The notes below the pieces were generated by a model. The model was not told the DNA's origin. It saw nothing but the letters and a program-made list of their open reading frames with translations, and did no database searches. The translations under genes were made by a program, and so were the position numbers. From NCBI GenBank assembly GCA_934271655.1, contig CAKQRW010000060.1:1-13721 (forward strand): a DNA stretch of 13,721 bases, written 5' to 3'. The DNA is from an uncultured Bacteroidaceae bacterium (lineage in GTDB: Bacteria; Bacteroidota; Bacteroidia; Bacteroidales; Bacteroidaceae). This document shows, piece by piece, positions 1 through 6,406 of the stretch. Each line of letters starts with the position of its first letter. Position 1 is the first letter of the stretch.

Positions 1-64
1 CGGATTCGAACCAACGACCCCGAGATTACAAATCACGTGCTCTGGCCAACTGAGCTAAAGAGGC
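1..64 (-). tRNA. tRNA-Thr (anticodon UGU), 3' end cut by window edge
   Basis: Read on the minus strand, this gives the first 64 bases of a tRNA. It starts GCCTCTTTAGCTC, has a D arm (GCTC/GAGC), and a seven-base anticodon loop TTTGTAA whose anticodon TGT (plus strand 28-30) reads threonine ACA/ACN codons. The T arm begins GTTGG-TTCGAAT. The 3' half of the acceptor stem lies beyond base 1. The anticodon stem CGTGA/TCTCG has a U-U mismatch at its third pair; from memory this is shared by other Bacteroidetes tRNA-Thr genes, so it is probably not damage. The mature 5' end is only a few bases from the SRP RNA 3' end, which suggests one precursor transcript. Confidence 0.93.
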
Positions 65-68
65 GGGT

Positions 69-164
69 GGGTAAGCGATCTACATCGCACCGCTACAACC
101 AAGTACCCTTGCTGCGGTCAAGCCCTGGGGGATTCCGAGGGAGCTGGTCGTATAGGACTTACCC
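69..164 (-). ncRNA. ffs: Small (4.5S-type) signal recognition particle RNA
   Basis: The minus strand from 164 to 69 folds as one long interrupted hairpin. The ends GGGTAAG and CTTACCC pair. Inside them TACGACCAG pairs with CTTGGTTGTA, and CTCCCT lies opposite AAGGGTA. The apex carries the SRP signature CCCCCAGG...GCAGCAAGGGTA, the Ffh-binding helix 8 pattern of small bacterial SRP RNAs. At about 96 bases it fits the Alu-less small SRP RNA class. The RNA binds the Ffh M domain and the complex targets ribosomes making membrane or exported proteins. Its Ffh partner is encoded at 1235-2584. The apical loop (plus 117-120) reads UGAC instead of the common GGAA. The ends are set by base pairing, so they could be off by several bases. 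Confidence 0.82.
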
Positions 165-251
165 ATGTAAGCTAACTGCGTCGCGTCTGGCTGCCTCGCA
201 GCAGACCATCACACAAAACACAAGAAACACGACTGTTTCGTTTAGCGAGTG

Positions 252-283
252 CAAAGTTATGCCTTTCTGATGAAATGGCCAAA
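252..283 (-). promoter_or_regulatory. Bacteroidetes-type promoter for SRP RNA and tRNA-Thr
   Basis: On the minus strand TAACTTTG (259 to 252) matches the Bacteroidetes -7 consensus TAnnTTTG. A TTTG lies 20 bases upstream (283-280), close to the consensus -33 spacing. Initiation would fall near 245, about 80 bases before the SRP RNA. That implies a processed leader or a second, closer start that I cannot see. Confidence 0.6.
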
Positions 284-354
284 CTTTTTCATAAAAAAAT
301 TCGCCAGAGAGTGAAATTATTCGTTTTTTCACCGTTTTCCTCACTAAAATTGCG

Positions 355-362
355 TAACTTTG
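355..362 (+). promoter_or_regulatory. -7 promoter box for the DedA gene
   Basis: TAACTTTG fits the TAnnTTTG consensus. The 13 bases TAACTTTGCACTC (355-367) are an exact inverted copy of the opposing promoter at 247-259. No clear TTTG is present at the -33 position. Transcription from about 368 would give a leader of roughly 75 bases before the chosen DedA start. Confidence 0.55.
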
Positions 363-443
363 CACTCATTATAGTTTCATACAGCATGTGCACCGCTCAC
401 CATTTCCGACACGAGCATGCGCATACGCTCACATCACATCATT

Positions 444-1076
444 ATGGAAGAATTGATACTCAACATCACCAATGGCGCATTAGACCACCTCAACTATGGC
501 TGGATAGTCCTGTTCATGGCCATCGAAAGCTCTTTCATACCATTTCCTTCAGAAGTGGTGATGATACCAGCGGCTTACATGGCGGCTGAGACGGGAGAGA
601 TGTCATACCCCATGATCATCATGTTTGGCACTATCGGAGCGCTCATCGGAGCACTCATCAACTACGCACTTGCCTATTTTCTGGGCCGCCCGATCGTCTA
701 TGCCTTCGCCAACAGCAGATTCGGCCACATGTGCCTCATCGACGCAGACAAGGTGCAGAAGGCTGAAGACTACTTCGACAGGCACGGAGCCGTGTCGACA
801 CTCATAGGGCGCATGATACCTGCCATCCGCCAGCTCATCAGCATTCCGGCAGGACTGGCCAAGATGCACCTGCTGCCATTCGTCATCTACACATGCTTGG
901 GAGCTGGCGTATGGAACAGCATACTGGTGGGCATAGGCTACGCATTCCACAGCACGGTGCCAAAGCAGACTCTCATTGACACCATCGCGCACTATTCCCA
1001 CATCATCGGCGTGGCAGCCATCGCCATTGTGGCAGCAGGCATAGGGTTCCTCATATACAAGGGCATCAAGAAATGA
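444..1076 (+). CDS. DedA-family integral membrane protein
   Basis: This 210-residue protein belongs to the DedA/SNARE-associated superfamily of inner-membrane proteins, which are linked to envelope homeostasis and, in studied members, to lipid-carrier (undecaprenyl phosphate) flipping. Two conserved halves are visible. Near the N terminus there is E28 followed by PFPSE (33-37). Later comes the hallmark FDRHG (111-115) with GRMIPAIR (122-129) and IPAG, containing the conserved arginines and prolines. Several hydrophobic segments follow, and the C terminus ends in a positively charged tail. An in-frame ATG at 417 would add nine residues (MRIRSHHII) unlike the family. The ATG at 444 gives the usual MEEL-type start, so I prefer it. 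It is the first gene right of a divergent promoter region and appears to be monocistronic. The specific substrate cannot be read from sequence. Confidence 0.9.
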   Translation: MEELILNITNGALDHLNYGWIVLFMAIESSFIPFPSEVVMIPAAYMAAETGEMSYPMIIMFGTIGALIGALINYALAYFLGRPIVYAFANSRFGHMCLIDADKVQKAEDYFDRHGAVSTLIGRMIPAIRQLISIPAGLAKMHLLPFVIYTCLGAGVWNSILVGIGYAFHSTVPKQTLIDTIAHYSHIIGVAAIAIVAAGIGFLIYKGIKK

Positions 1077-1099
1077 GGTCCTGCGGCATCAAGAAATGA
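1062..1099 (+). repeat. 15-base direct duplication over the dedA stop
   Basis: GGCATCAAGAAATGA occurs at 1062-1076, where it encodes the last codons and stop of the DedA gene, and again at 1085-1099, eight bases after the first copy. The second copy is outside the gene. This looks like a small tandem duplication of the gene end. Confidence 0.8.
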
Positions 1100-1234
1100 A
1101 GGCTGAAGAGGGAAAAGCCGTCACACGAATGCACGGGCCAGCACGGCTGGCATTTCTAAGCGCGCGCAGACCCGACCGACAAGAATCAAAAGGTTTTGAA
1201 ATAACATAGAACAAAAGAATAACGATAACAGGAC

Positions 1235-2584
1235 ATGTTTGAAAATTTGAGCGAAAGACTTGAAAGGTCTTTCAAGATACTGAAGGGTGAAGGAAAAATC
1301 ACCGAGATAAACGTAGCCGAGACGCTCAAGGATGTGCGCAAGGCATTGCTTGAAGCCGATGTCAACTATAAGGTGGCCAAAAGCTTCACTGACACGGTGA
1401 AGCAGAAAGCCCTCGGACAGGATGTGCTCACAGCCGTGAAGCCAGGACAGCTCATGGTGAAGATTGTGCACGACGAACTGGCGCAGCTCATGGGCGGACA
1501 GGCCACAGAGATAAACCTTGCAGGACACCCTGCCGTGATTCTCATGGCCGGACTCAACGGTGCGGGAAAGACAACGATGTCGGGCAAGCTGGCCCTCCGC
1601 CTGAAGAACGCGCACAAGAAGCCGCTTCTCGCAGCCTGCGACACATTCCGCCCAGCCGCCATGGAACAGCTGAAAGTGCTGGCCGACCAGGTGGGCGTGC
1701 CCTGCTACATGGAGCCAGGCGCCACCGACCCCATCACTGTGGCAAAGAATGCCATACAGGAAGCCAAGGCAAAGGGATATGATGTGGTCATCATCGACAC
1801 GGCCGGACGACAGTCCATCGACGAGGAACTGATGCAGCAGATAGAAAACGTGAAGAAGGCCATCACCCCTTCTGAGACGCTTCTCGTCGTTGACGCCATG
1901 ACAGGACAGGACGCTGTCAATACAGCCAAGATATTCAACGAGAGGCTGGAGATAGACGGAGTCATACTCACCAAACTCGACGGCGACACACGCGGAGGTG
2001 CCGCTCTCTCCATACGCACAGTGGTCAGCAAGCCTATCAAGTTTGTCGGCACAGGCGAGAAGATGGAGGCTCTCGACGTGTTCCACCCTGAGCGCATGGC
2101 AGACCGAATCCTCGGCATGGGCGACATCGTGTCGTTTGTGGAGCGTGCCCAGCAGCAGTTTGACGAGAAGGAGGCACGCAAGCTCCAGTCCAAGATAGCA
2201 AAGAACAAGTTCGACTACAACGATTTCCTCGGACAGATCCAGCAGATAAAGAAGATGGGCAACATCAAGGAGCTCGCTTCGATGATTCCTGGCGTAGGAA
2301 AAGCCATAAAGGACATAGACATAGACGACAACGCATTCAAGTCTGTAGAGGCCATGATTGGCTCTATGACACCATATGAGCGCGAGCATCCAGAGTGCAT
2401 GACAATGTCGAGAAAGCAGCGTATAGCCAAGGGCTCTGGCACAAGCATCGACGAGGTGAACCGCATCACAAAACAGTTTGAGCAGATGCGCAAGATGATG
2501 CGCCAGATGACCAGCCCAAAGATGGCAAAGGCTATGGCACAGATGCAGAAGATGAAAGGCATGCCTGGAATGCCTAAGTTCTAA
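1235..2584 (+). CDS. ffh: Signal recognition particle protein Ffh (SRP54 GTPase)
   Basis: Ffh binds signal sequences and SRP RNA and docks with FtsY to deliver ribosomes to the membrane. The 449-residue protein has the full domain order. The N domain covers about 1-90 and begins MFENLSERLERSFKIL. The G domain has the P-loop GLNGAGKTT (106-114), the insertion-box region DTFRPAAMEQL, DTAGR (188-192) and TKLDGD (246-251). A methionine-rich M domain runs from about 300 to the end, with repeated QM/KM/MRQM clusters that line the signal-sequence groove and bind SRP RNA. The length is normal for the family. The SRP RNA gene lies about 1.1 kb away in the opposite direction. No consensus -7 box is visible in the 158-base gap upstream, so the promoter is uncertain. 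folD follows; I recall ffh-folD adjacency in other Bacteroidales. Confidence 0.98.
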   Translation: MFENLSERLERSFKILKGEGKITEINVAETLKDVRKALLEADVNYKVAKSFTDTVKQKALGQDVLTAVKPGQLMVKIVHDELAQLMGGQATEINLAGHPAVILMAGLNGAGKTTMSGKLALRLKNAHKKPLLAACDTFRPAAMEQLKVLADQVGVPCYMEPGATDPITVAKNAIQEAKAKGYDVVIIDTAGRQSIDEELMQQIENVKKAITPSETLLVVDAMTGQDAVNTAKIFNERLEIDGVILTKLDGDTRGGAALSIRTVVSKPIKFVGTGEKMEALDVFHPERMADRILGMGDIVSFVERAQQQFDEKEARKLQSKIAKNKFDYNDFLGQIQQIKKMGNIKELASMIPGVGKAIKDIDIDDNAFKSVEAMIGSMTPYEREHPECMTMSRKQRIAKGSGTSIDEVNRITKQFEQMRKMMRQMTSPKMAKAMAQMQKMKGMPGMPKF

Positions 2585-2585
2585 A

Positions 2586-2695
2586 GGCATGCCATTGTCG
2601 GCATGCACATATATACAATGTATGGCCATACATTATTCTGATGCCAGGCCATGCATCATTCACATGTCAGGCCATGCATTTATTCGGCATGCACA
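2586..2695. repeat. Repeat- and palindrome-rich spacer between ffh and folD
   Basis: The spacer is built from GGCATGC and GGCCATGCAT variants. Just after the ffh stop, GCATGCC (2587-2593) pairs with GGCATGC (2600-2606) around a six-base loop. An 18-base perfect palindrome follows at 2617-2634, centred on GGCC. ATGYCAGGCCATGCAT occurs twice (2641-2656 and 2664-2679, one mismatch). TCGGCATGCACA occurs exactly twice (2598-2609 and 2684-2695). The first hairpin could act as a weak terminator, but no T-run follows it. Confidence 0.75.
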
Positions 2696-2751
2696 CAATA
2701 TATAATATACAGACACACATTCATAGTTTATAAACAAACAACACACGCGCC

Positions 2752-3630
2752 ATGCAACTTATAGACGGAAAAGCGACAGCTGCAGCCATCAAGCAGGAGA
2801 TAGCGGCAGAAGTAGACAACATTGTCAGCAACGGCGGCAAACGTCCGCACCTCGCAGCCATTCTGGTAGGCCACGACGGAGGCAGTGAGACATACGTGAA
2901 GAACAAGGTGCTCGCATGCGAGGCTTGCGGATTCAAGTCAACCCTGCTCCGCTTTGAGGACGACATCACGGAGGACTTCCTCCTCCAGCAAGTTGAGAAA
3001 CTCAACAACGACCCCGATGTGGACGGGTTTATCGTACAGCTTCCATTGCCAAAGCACATCTCTGAGCAGAAGGTTATCGAGGCCATCGACTACCGCAAGG
3101 ATGTGGACGGATTCCACCCCATCAATGTGGGACGCATGGCCATCGGGCTGCCATGCTACGTCTCTGCCACCCCTCTTGGCATCGTGACGCTGCTCAAGCG
3201 CTATGGCATTGAGACAAGCGGAAAGAAATGCGTGGTGCTTGGACGCTCCAACATAGTAGGAAAGCCTATGGCCCAGCTCATGATGCAGAAGCAGTATGGC
3301 GACAGCACCGTGACAGTGTGCCACAGCCACTCCAAGACTCTGAAGGAGGATTGCCGTCAGGCCGACATCATCATAGCGGCCATCGGCAAGCCCAATTTTG
3401 TCACAGCAGACATGGTCAAGCCAGGAGCTGTCATCATCGACGTGGGCACTACACGTGTGCCAGACGCCACACGCAAGTCTGGCTTCCGCCTCAATGGCGA
3501 TGTCGACTTCGCCAATGTGGCTCCGCTATGCTCATACATCACTCCTGTGCCAGGCGGTGTGGGACCGATGACAATATGCTCGCTGATGAAAAACACTCTG
3601 AGCGCAGGAAAGAAAGAGTTTTACAAATGA
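2752..3630 (+). CDS. folD: Bifunctional methylenetetrahydrofolate dehydrogenase/cyclohydrolase FolD
   Basis: FolD interconverts 5,10-methylene-THF and 10-formyl-THF in the cytoplasm using NADP(H), supplying one-carbon units for purines and formyl-Met-tRNA. At 292 residues the length is typical. Visible landmarks are the active-site pair Y48 and K52 in TYVKNK, the substrate-loop VQLPLPKH, and DVDGFHPINVGR (first family signature). The Rossmann dinucleotide region VVLGRSNIVGKPMAQLM follows, then PVPGGVGPMTICSLM near the C terminus (second signature). The ATG at 2752 is immediately followed by the usual QLIDGK start. It is separated from ffh by 167 bases of repeats, so it may have its own promoter, although no TAnnTTTG box is clear. 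Confidence 0.98.
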   Translation: MQLIDGKATAAAIKQEIAAEVDNIVSNGGKRPHLAAILVGHDGGSETYVKNKVLACEACGFKSTLLRFEDDITEDFLLQQVEKLNNDPDVDGFIVQLPLPKHISEQKVIEAIDYRKDVDGFHPINVGRMAIGLPCYVSATPLGIVTLLKRYGIETSGKKCVVLGRSNIVGKPMAQLMMQKQYGDSTVTVCHSHSKTLKEDCRQADIIIAAIGKPNFVTADMVKPGAVIIDVGTTRVPDATRKSGFRLNGDVDFANVAPLCSYITPVPGGVGPMTICSLMKNTLSAGKKEFYK

Positions 3631-3672
3631 CAAGCCTGGAGAGCCACTCCAGACTGGCAAACGAAAGCAGCG

Positions 3673-3710
3673 CCCTGCACACCACATGCGTAAAGATGTG
3701 GCGTGCGGGG
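3673..3710 (+). promoter_or_regulatory. Long hairpin before the YeiH-type gene
   Basis: CCCTGCACACCACAT (3673-3687) pairs with ATGTGGCGTGCGGGG (3696-3710) around an eight-base loop: 15 positions with one A-C mismatch and one G-U pair. A smaller hairpin CTGGAG-AGCCA-CTCCAG (3636-3652) precedes it, six bases after the folD stop. The long hairpin ends 20 bases before the ATG at 3731 and has no T-run behind it. It may be a folD 3' end or a translational/attenuation control of the next gene. Confidence 0.6.
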
Positions 3711-3730
3711 TGTTGCATGATTACACCCTT

Positions 3731-4819
3731 ATGAAGAAAAACAACATCATATATATCAGCATCGTCACCATCATGGCGGCGTCGCTTCTGCTTGGCTTCG
3801 CCGCAGAGACATTCAACATTGGCCTAGGTGGAGCGGCATGGGCCACCCAGTGGATAACATCTCCTGTGGCACTGGCCGCAGGCTTCGTCTTTGCCCTTAT
3901 GTTTGGCAAGACATTTCCCGACTTCAACAAGACGATGTCAAAGAAATTGCTGCAATACTCAGTCATAGGACTGGGATTCGGCATGAATGTGGAGAAGGCT
4001 CTGGCTTCGGGCAGCGAAGGAATGCTCTTCACCATAATAAGTGTAGGCGGCACCCTCGCCCTCGGATGGCTCTACGGCAGAAAGCTGCTGAAAGTGGACA
4101 AGCAGACCAGCTACCTGCTCTCATCAGGCACAGCCATATGCGGAGGCTCAGCCATAGCAGCCGTGGGCCCAATCATATCGGCCAAGTCTGAAAGCATGTC
4201 TGTGGCATTAGGCGTGGTCTTCATACTCAATGGCATAGCGCTATTCATTTTTCCCTCAATAGGCGATGCCCTCAACATGACCATGAAGCAGTTTGGCATG
4301 TGGGCCGCCATCGCCATACACGACACCTCGTCGGTGGTAGGTGCCGGTGCCGCATACGACCAAATGCACCCAGAACTGATGGCCCGGGAAGGTGTCAGCG
4401 CACTTGAAGTGGCCACCACCATCAAGCTGACACGAGCCCTGTGGATAGTAGTGCTTGCACTCGTCACCCCATTCTTCTTCAACCGCACACAGCCACAAGC
4501 AGACGGCATTGTGAAAAAGCGCTGGTACCAATGCGTGCCCACATTCATCATATGGTTCATCATCGCCATATTGTTCAACACCTATGTGCTCAGCAACAGC
4601 GCGCTGATAGGTGACACCGCGGCCAGCATAGGCAGCCAGGTCAGCGGAGCAGTCAACAATCTTGCCAAACATCTCATCACACTGTCACTCTTTTTCATCG
4701 GAGCCTCACTCACACGCGAGACCCTGCGCAGCGTGGGACTGCGCCCGCTTGTGCAGGGCATCCTCCTTTGGGTCAGCGTCAGTGTGGCAAGCCTAGCATA
4801 CATATTATGGCTAAGATAG
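3731..4819 (+). CDS. YeiH/UPF0324-family membrane transporter (putative sulfate exporter family)
   Basis: This 362-residue polytopic inner-membrane protein matches the YeiH/UPF0324 family, often labelled putative sulfate export transporters. The transport substrate is not established for most members. About ten hydrophobic segments are visible. Family landmarks are GLGFGMNVEKAL in the first third, the glycine-rich SSGTAICGGSAIAAVGPII in the middle, and HDTSSVVGAGAAY in the second half (equivalent to the family H-[DE]-T-S-x-V-V motif). The C terminus ends in a hydrophobic helix after FFIGASLTRETLRSVG. The in-frame ATG at 3686 would add 15 residues (MRKDVACGVLHDYTL) encoded by the hairpin sequence. 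The ATG at 3731, with MKKNN before the first membrane helix, is far more plausible. It follows folD by 100 bases. Confidence 0.9.
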   Translation: MKKNNIIYISIVTIMAASLLLGFAAETFNIGLGGAAWATQWITSPVALAAGFVFALMFGKTFPDFNKTMSKKLLQYSVIGLGFGMNVEKALASGSEGMLFTIISVGGTLALGWLYGRKLLKVDKQTSYLLSSGTAICGGSAIAAVGPIISAKSESMSVALGVVFILNGIALFIFPSIGDALNMTMKQFGMWAAIAIHDTSSVVGAGAAYDQMHPELMAREGVSALEVATTIKLTRALWIVVLALVTPFFFNRTQPQADGIVKKRWYQCVPTFIIWFIIAILFNTYVLSNSALIGDTAASIGSQVSGAVNNLAKHLITLSLFFIGASLTRETLRSVGLRPLVQGILLWVSVSVASLAYILWLR

Positions 4820-4929
4820 AGATACGTACGAAAGCGACGTTTGACATTTCTGCCGCATTCTTGTGTATTATAGCAAGACACAAAGGCAAATAATCCTTAT
4901 AAGATGATGCCACATTGAAAGAATTTGAG

Positions 4930-4937
4930 TAACTTTG
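4930..4937 (+). promoter_or_regulatory. -7 promoter box upstream of the 77-residue gene
   Basis: TAACTTTG matches TAnnTTTG and is followed by CA, as in the other boxes of the window. No clear -33 TTTG is seen. A start near 4943 would leave a leader of almost 100 bases. TGCATT-TAG-AATGCA (4936-4950), a six-base dyad, sits on the expected start point and could be an operator or an early hairpin. Confidence 0.55.
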
Positions 4938-5040
4938 CATTTAGAATGCATGAGTGACAATGCACACAATTATATGAAACAATGCGTGCTTTTTCTATAA
5001 GACATTGCATACTTTTTTATAAAATAGAGGAAATAAACAG

Positions 5041-5274
5041 ATGAAAAGTCTACTGATAAAAGACACCACGCTTGAGGAGCGCAAGCAGATAGTGCAGGAT
5101 GCGCTCAGCTTTGGCGCAGGCGATTGTGACGGGATGGACTTGTCCGACCTGTATGACGACTACATACTTGGGCTGAAGGAACTGGCCGACATCAACAGAG
5201 AGTTCAGCGAGAAGCATGCAGGCGAAGTGGTGGCCGGCGAGCTTACAAAGCCATCGACAGACTGCAACATGTAA
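5041..5274 (+). CDS. Small conserved protein of unknown function (77 aa)
   Basis: The sequence MKSLLIKDTTLEERKQIVQDAL resembles a family of 70-80 residue proteins found in Bacteroidales and Clostridia. From memory, these begin MKxLLIKDTTxEER and are sometimes mislabelled as PurH-related. The product is acidic and soluble, with no signal peptide or membrane segment. A CDGMD motif (about 28-32) sits in a glycine/aspartate-rich loop. It is followed by a probable helical stretch, LYDDYILGLKELADINREFS, and the protein ends in CNM. Only two cysteines remain (the CDG and the penultimate-region one). As I recall, relatives often have an extra C in the CDGC loop, so metal binding is doubtful here. It starts after a consensus promoter and lies 51 bases before the oxidoreductase gene, so the two are probably co-transcribed. 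The function is unknown. Confidence 0.8.
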   Translation: MKSLLIKDTTLEERKQIVQDALSFGAGDCDGMDLSDLYDDYILGLKELADINREFSEKHAGEVVAGELTKPSTDCNM

Positions 5275-5325
5275 AGAAAGAGACATTGCAGACAGGTTGA
5301 GAGAGACACACACATATCATACAGT

Positions 5326-6321
5326 ATGGAACATATAGAAAACGTAAAGTGGGGCTTCATCGGCTGCGGCGAAGTGACTGAAAAGAAGAGCGGACCTGCC
5401 TTCAACATGATTGAAGGCAGTGAGGTCGTAGCTGTGATGAGCCGCGATAAAGACAAGGCACGCTCATACGCAGAGCGCCATGGAGTGAAAAAATACTATT
5501 CCGACGCCCAGTCGCTGGTGAGCGATCCTGAGGTGAACGCCGTGTACATAGCCACCCCGCCATCGTCACACGCCACGTTTGCCATCATGGCCATGAAGGC
5601 CGGCAAGCCAGCATACATAGAGAAGCCCCTTGCCGCCAGCTATGAGGACTGCCTGAGGGTCAACCGCATAAGCAAGCTGACAGGCATTCCATGCTTCGTG
5701 GCTTTCTATCGCCGCTACCTTCCCTACTTCGAGAAGGTCATAGACATTGTGAGGAACGGCGTGATAGGCAAAGTGCTGACAGTGCAGATACGCTTTGCCG
5801 TGCCCCCAAGAGAACTGGACCACGTGGACGGCAAAGAGATGCCATGGCGACTGCAGCCAGAGGTAGCCGGCGGCGGCGGATACTTCTACGACCTCGCCTC
5901 ACACCAGATAGACTTCCTGCAATATGTCTTCGGTCCCATCATAGAGGCAGAGGGCTTTTGCCAGAACATGGCCGGACTCTACAAGGTAGAGGACACGTTC
6001 AACGCATGCTTCCGCTTTGCCAGCGGCTTGACAGGCAGCGCCTCATGGTGCTTCGTCGCTCACCAGTCAGCAAGAAGAGACCGCATCTCCATTGTTGGAA
6101 CTAAAGGCAAGATAGTCTTCTCCGTATTTGACTACGAGCCTATAATACTCGACACCGAACTGGGACAGGAGGAGATTGTGGTGCCCAATCCGCCACACGT
6201 GCAGATGGGACTTATCAAAAAGGTGGTGCGACACCTGCAGGGCAAAGAAATCTGCGACTGCGACTCACTCAGTGCCACAGCCACCAACTGGGTGATGGAC
6301 CGCATCCTCGGCAAGCTGTGA
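5326..6321 (+). CDS. Gfo/Idh/MocA-family NAD(P)-dependent oxidoreductase
   Basis: This 331-residue cytoplasmic dehydrogenase probably acts on a sugar, inositol or related polyol. An N-terminal Rossmann fold begins with GFIGCGEV (10-17). The family EKP motif lies at 99-101, its lysine being the usual catalytic or cofactor-contacting residue. AFYRRYLP follows, and the C-terminal alpha/beta domain carries GGGGYFYDLASHQIDFL with D189, H193 and D196 in the positions typical for the substrate site. The length and domain order are normal. It probably forms a two-gene unit with the 77-residue gene. The exact substrate cannot be assigned; no neighbouring sugar-catabolic genes narrow it. There is no export signal. 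Confidence 0.93.
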   Translation: MEHIENVKWGFIGCGEVTEKKSGPAFNMIEGSEVVAVMSRDKDKARSYAERHGVKKYYSDAQSLVSDPEVNAVYIATPPSSHATFAIMAMKAGKPAYIEKPLAASYEDCLRVNRISKLTGIPCFVAFYRRYLPYFEKVIDIVRNGVIGKVLTVQIRFAVPPRELDHVDGKEMPWRLQPEVAGGGGYFYDLASHQIDFLQYVFGPIIEAEGFCQNMAGLYKVEDTFNACFRFASGLTGSASWCFVAHQSARRDRISIVGTKGKIVFSVFDYEPIILDTELGQEEIVVPNPPHVQMGLIKKVVRHLQGKEICDCDSLSATATNWVMDRILGKL

Positions 6322-6406
6322 GGCTGCTGAAAACACAACGACAGGAAATAAATGACAATACGCAAAAACAAAAAATGCTGATACGCACAAATAACACATA
6401 CTGGGG

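Noticed and set aside
22..45. U-U mismatch in the anticodon stem of tRNA-Thr as a sign of a pseudogene
   Set aside because: The rest of the visible cloverleaf is intact, and I recall the same mismatch in other Bacteroidetes tRNA-Thr(UGU) genes.
37..270. A 77-codon plus-strand frame at the left edge
   Set aside because: It lies antisense to the tRNA-Thr and SRP RNA genes.
417..443. Upstream ATG extending the DedA protein by nine residues
   Set aside because: The extension is polar, His-rich and unlike the family. The ATG at 444 gives a normal N terminus.
275..589. A 104-codon plus-strand frame overlapping the start of dedA
   Set aside because: It crosses the dedA promoter and runs out of frame into a clear membrane-protein gene; the His-rich sequence matches no family.
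1121..2629. A 502-codon minus-strand open frame antisense to ffh
   Set aside because: It mirrors ffh almost exactly, shows no recognisable family, is rich in His/Leu/Cys as expected from the reverse of a GC-biased gene, and ffh is unmistakable on the plus strand.
3686..3730. Upstream ATG extending the YeiH-type protein by 15 residues
   Set aside because: The extension is encoded by half of a strong hairpin, and the next ATG gives a typical MKK start before the first membrane helix.
4861..4883. Short dyad TTGTGT...ACACAA after the YeiH-type gene
   Set aside because: Only six pairs with an 11-base loop and no T-run; too weak to call a terminator.
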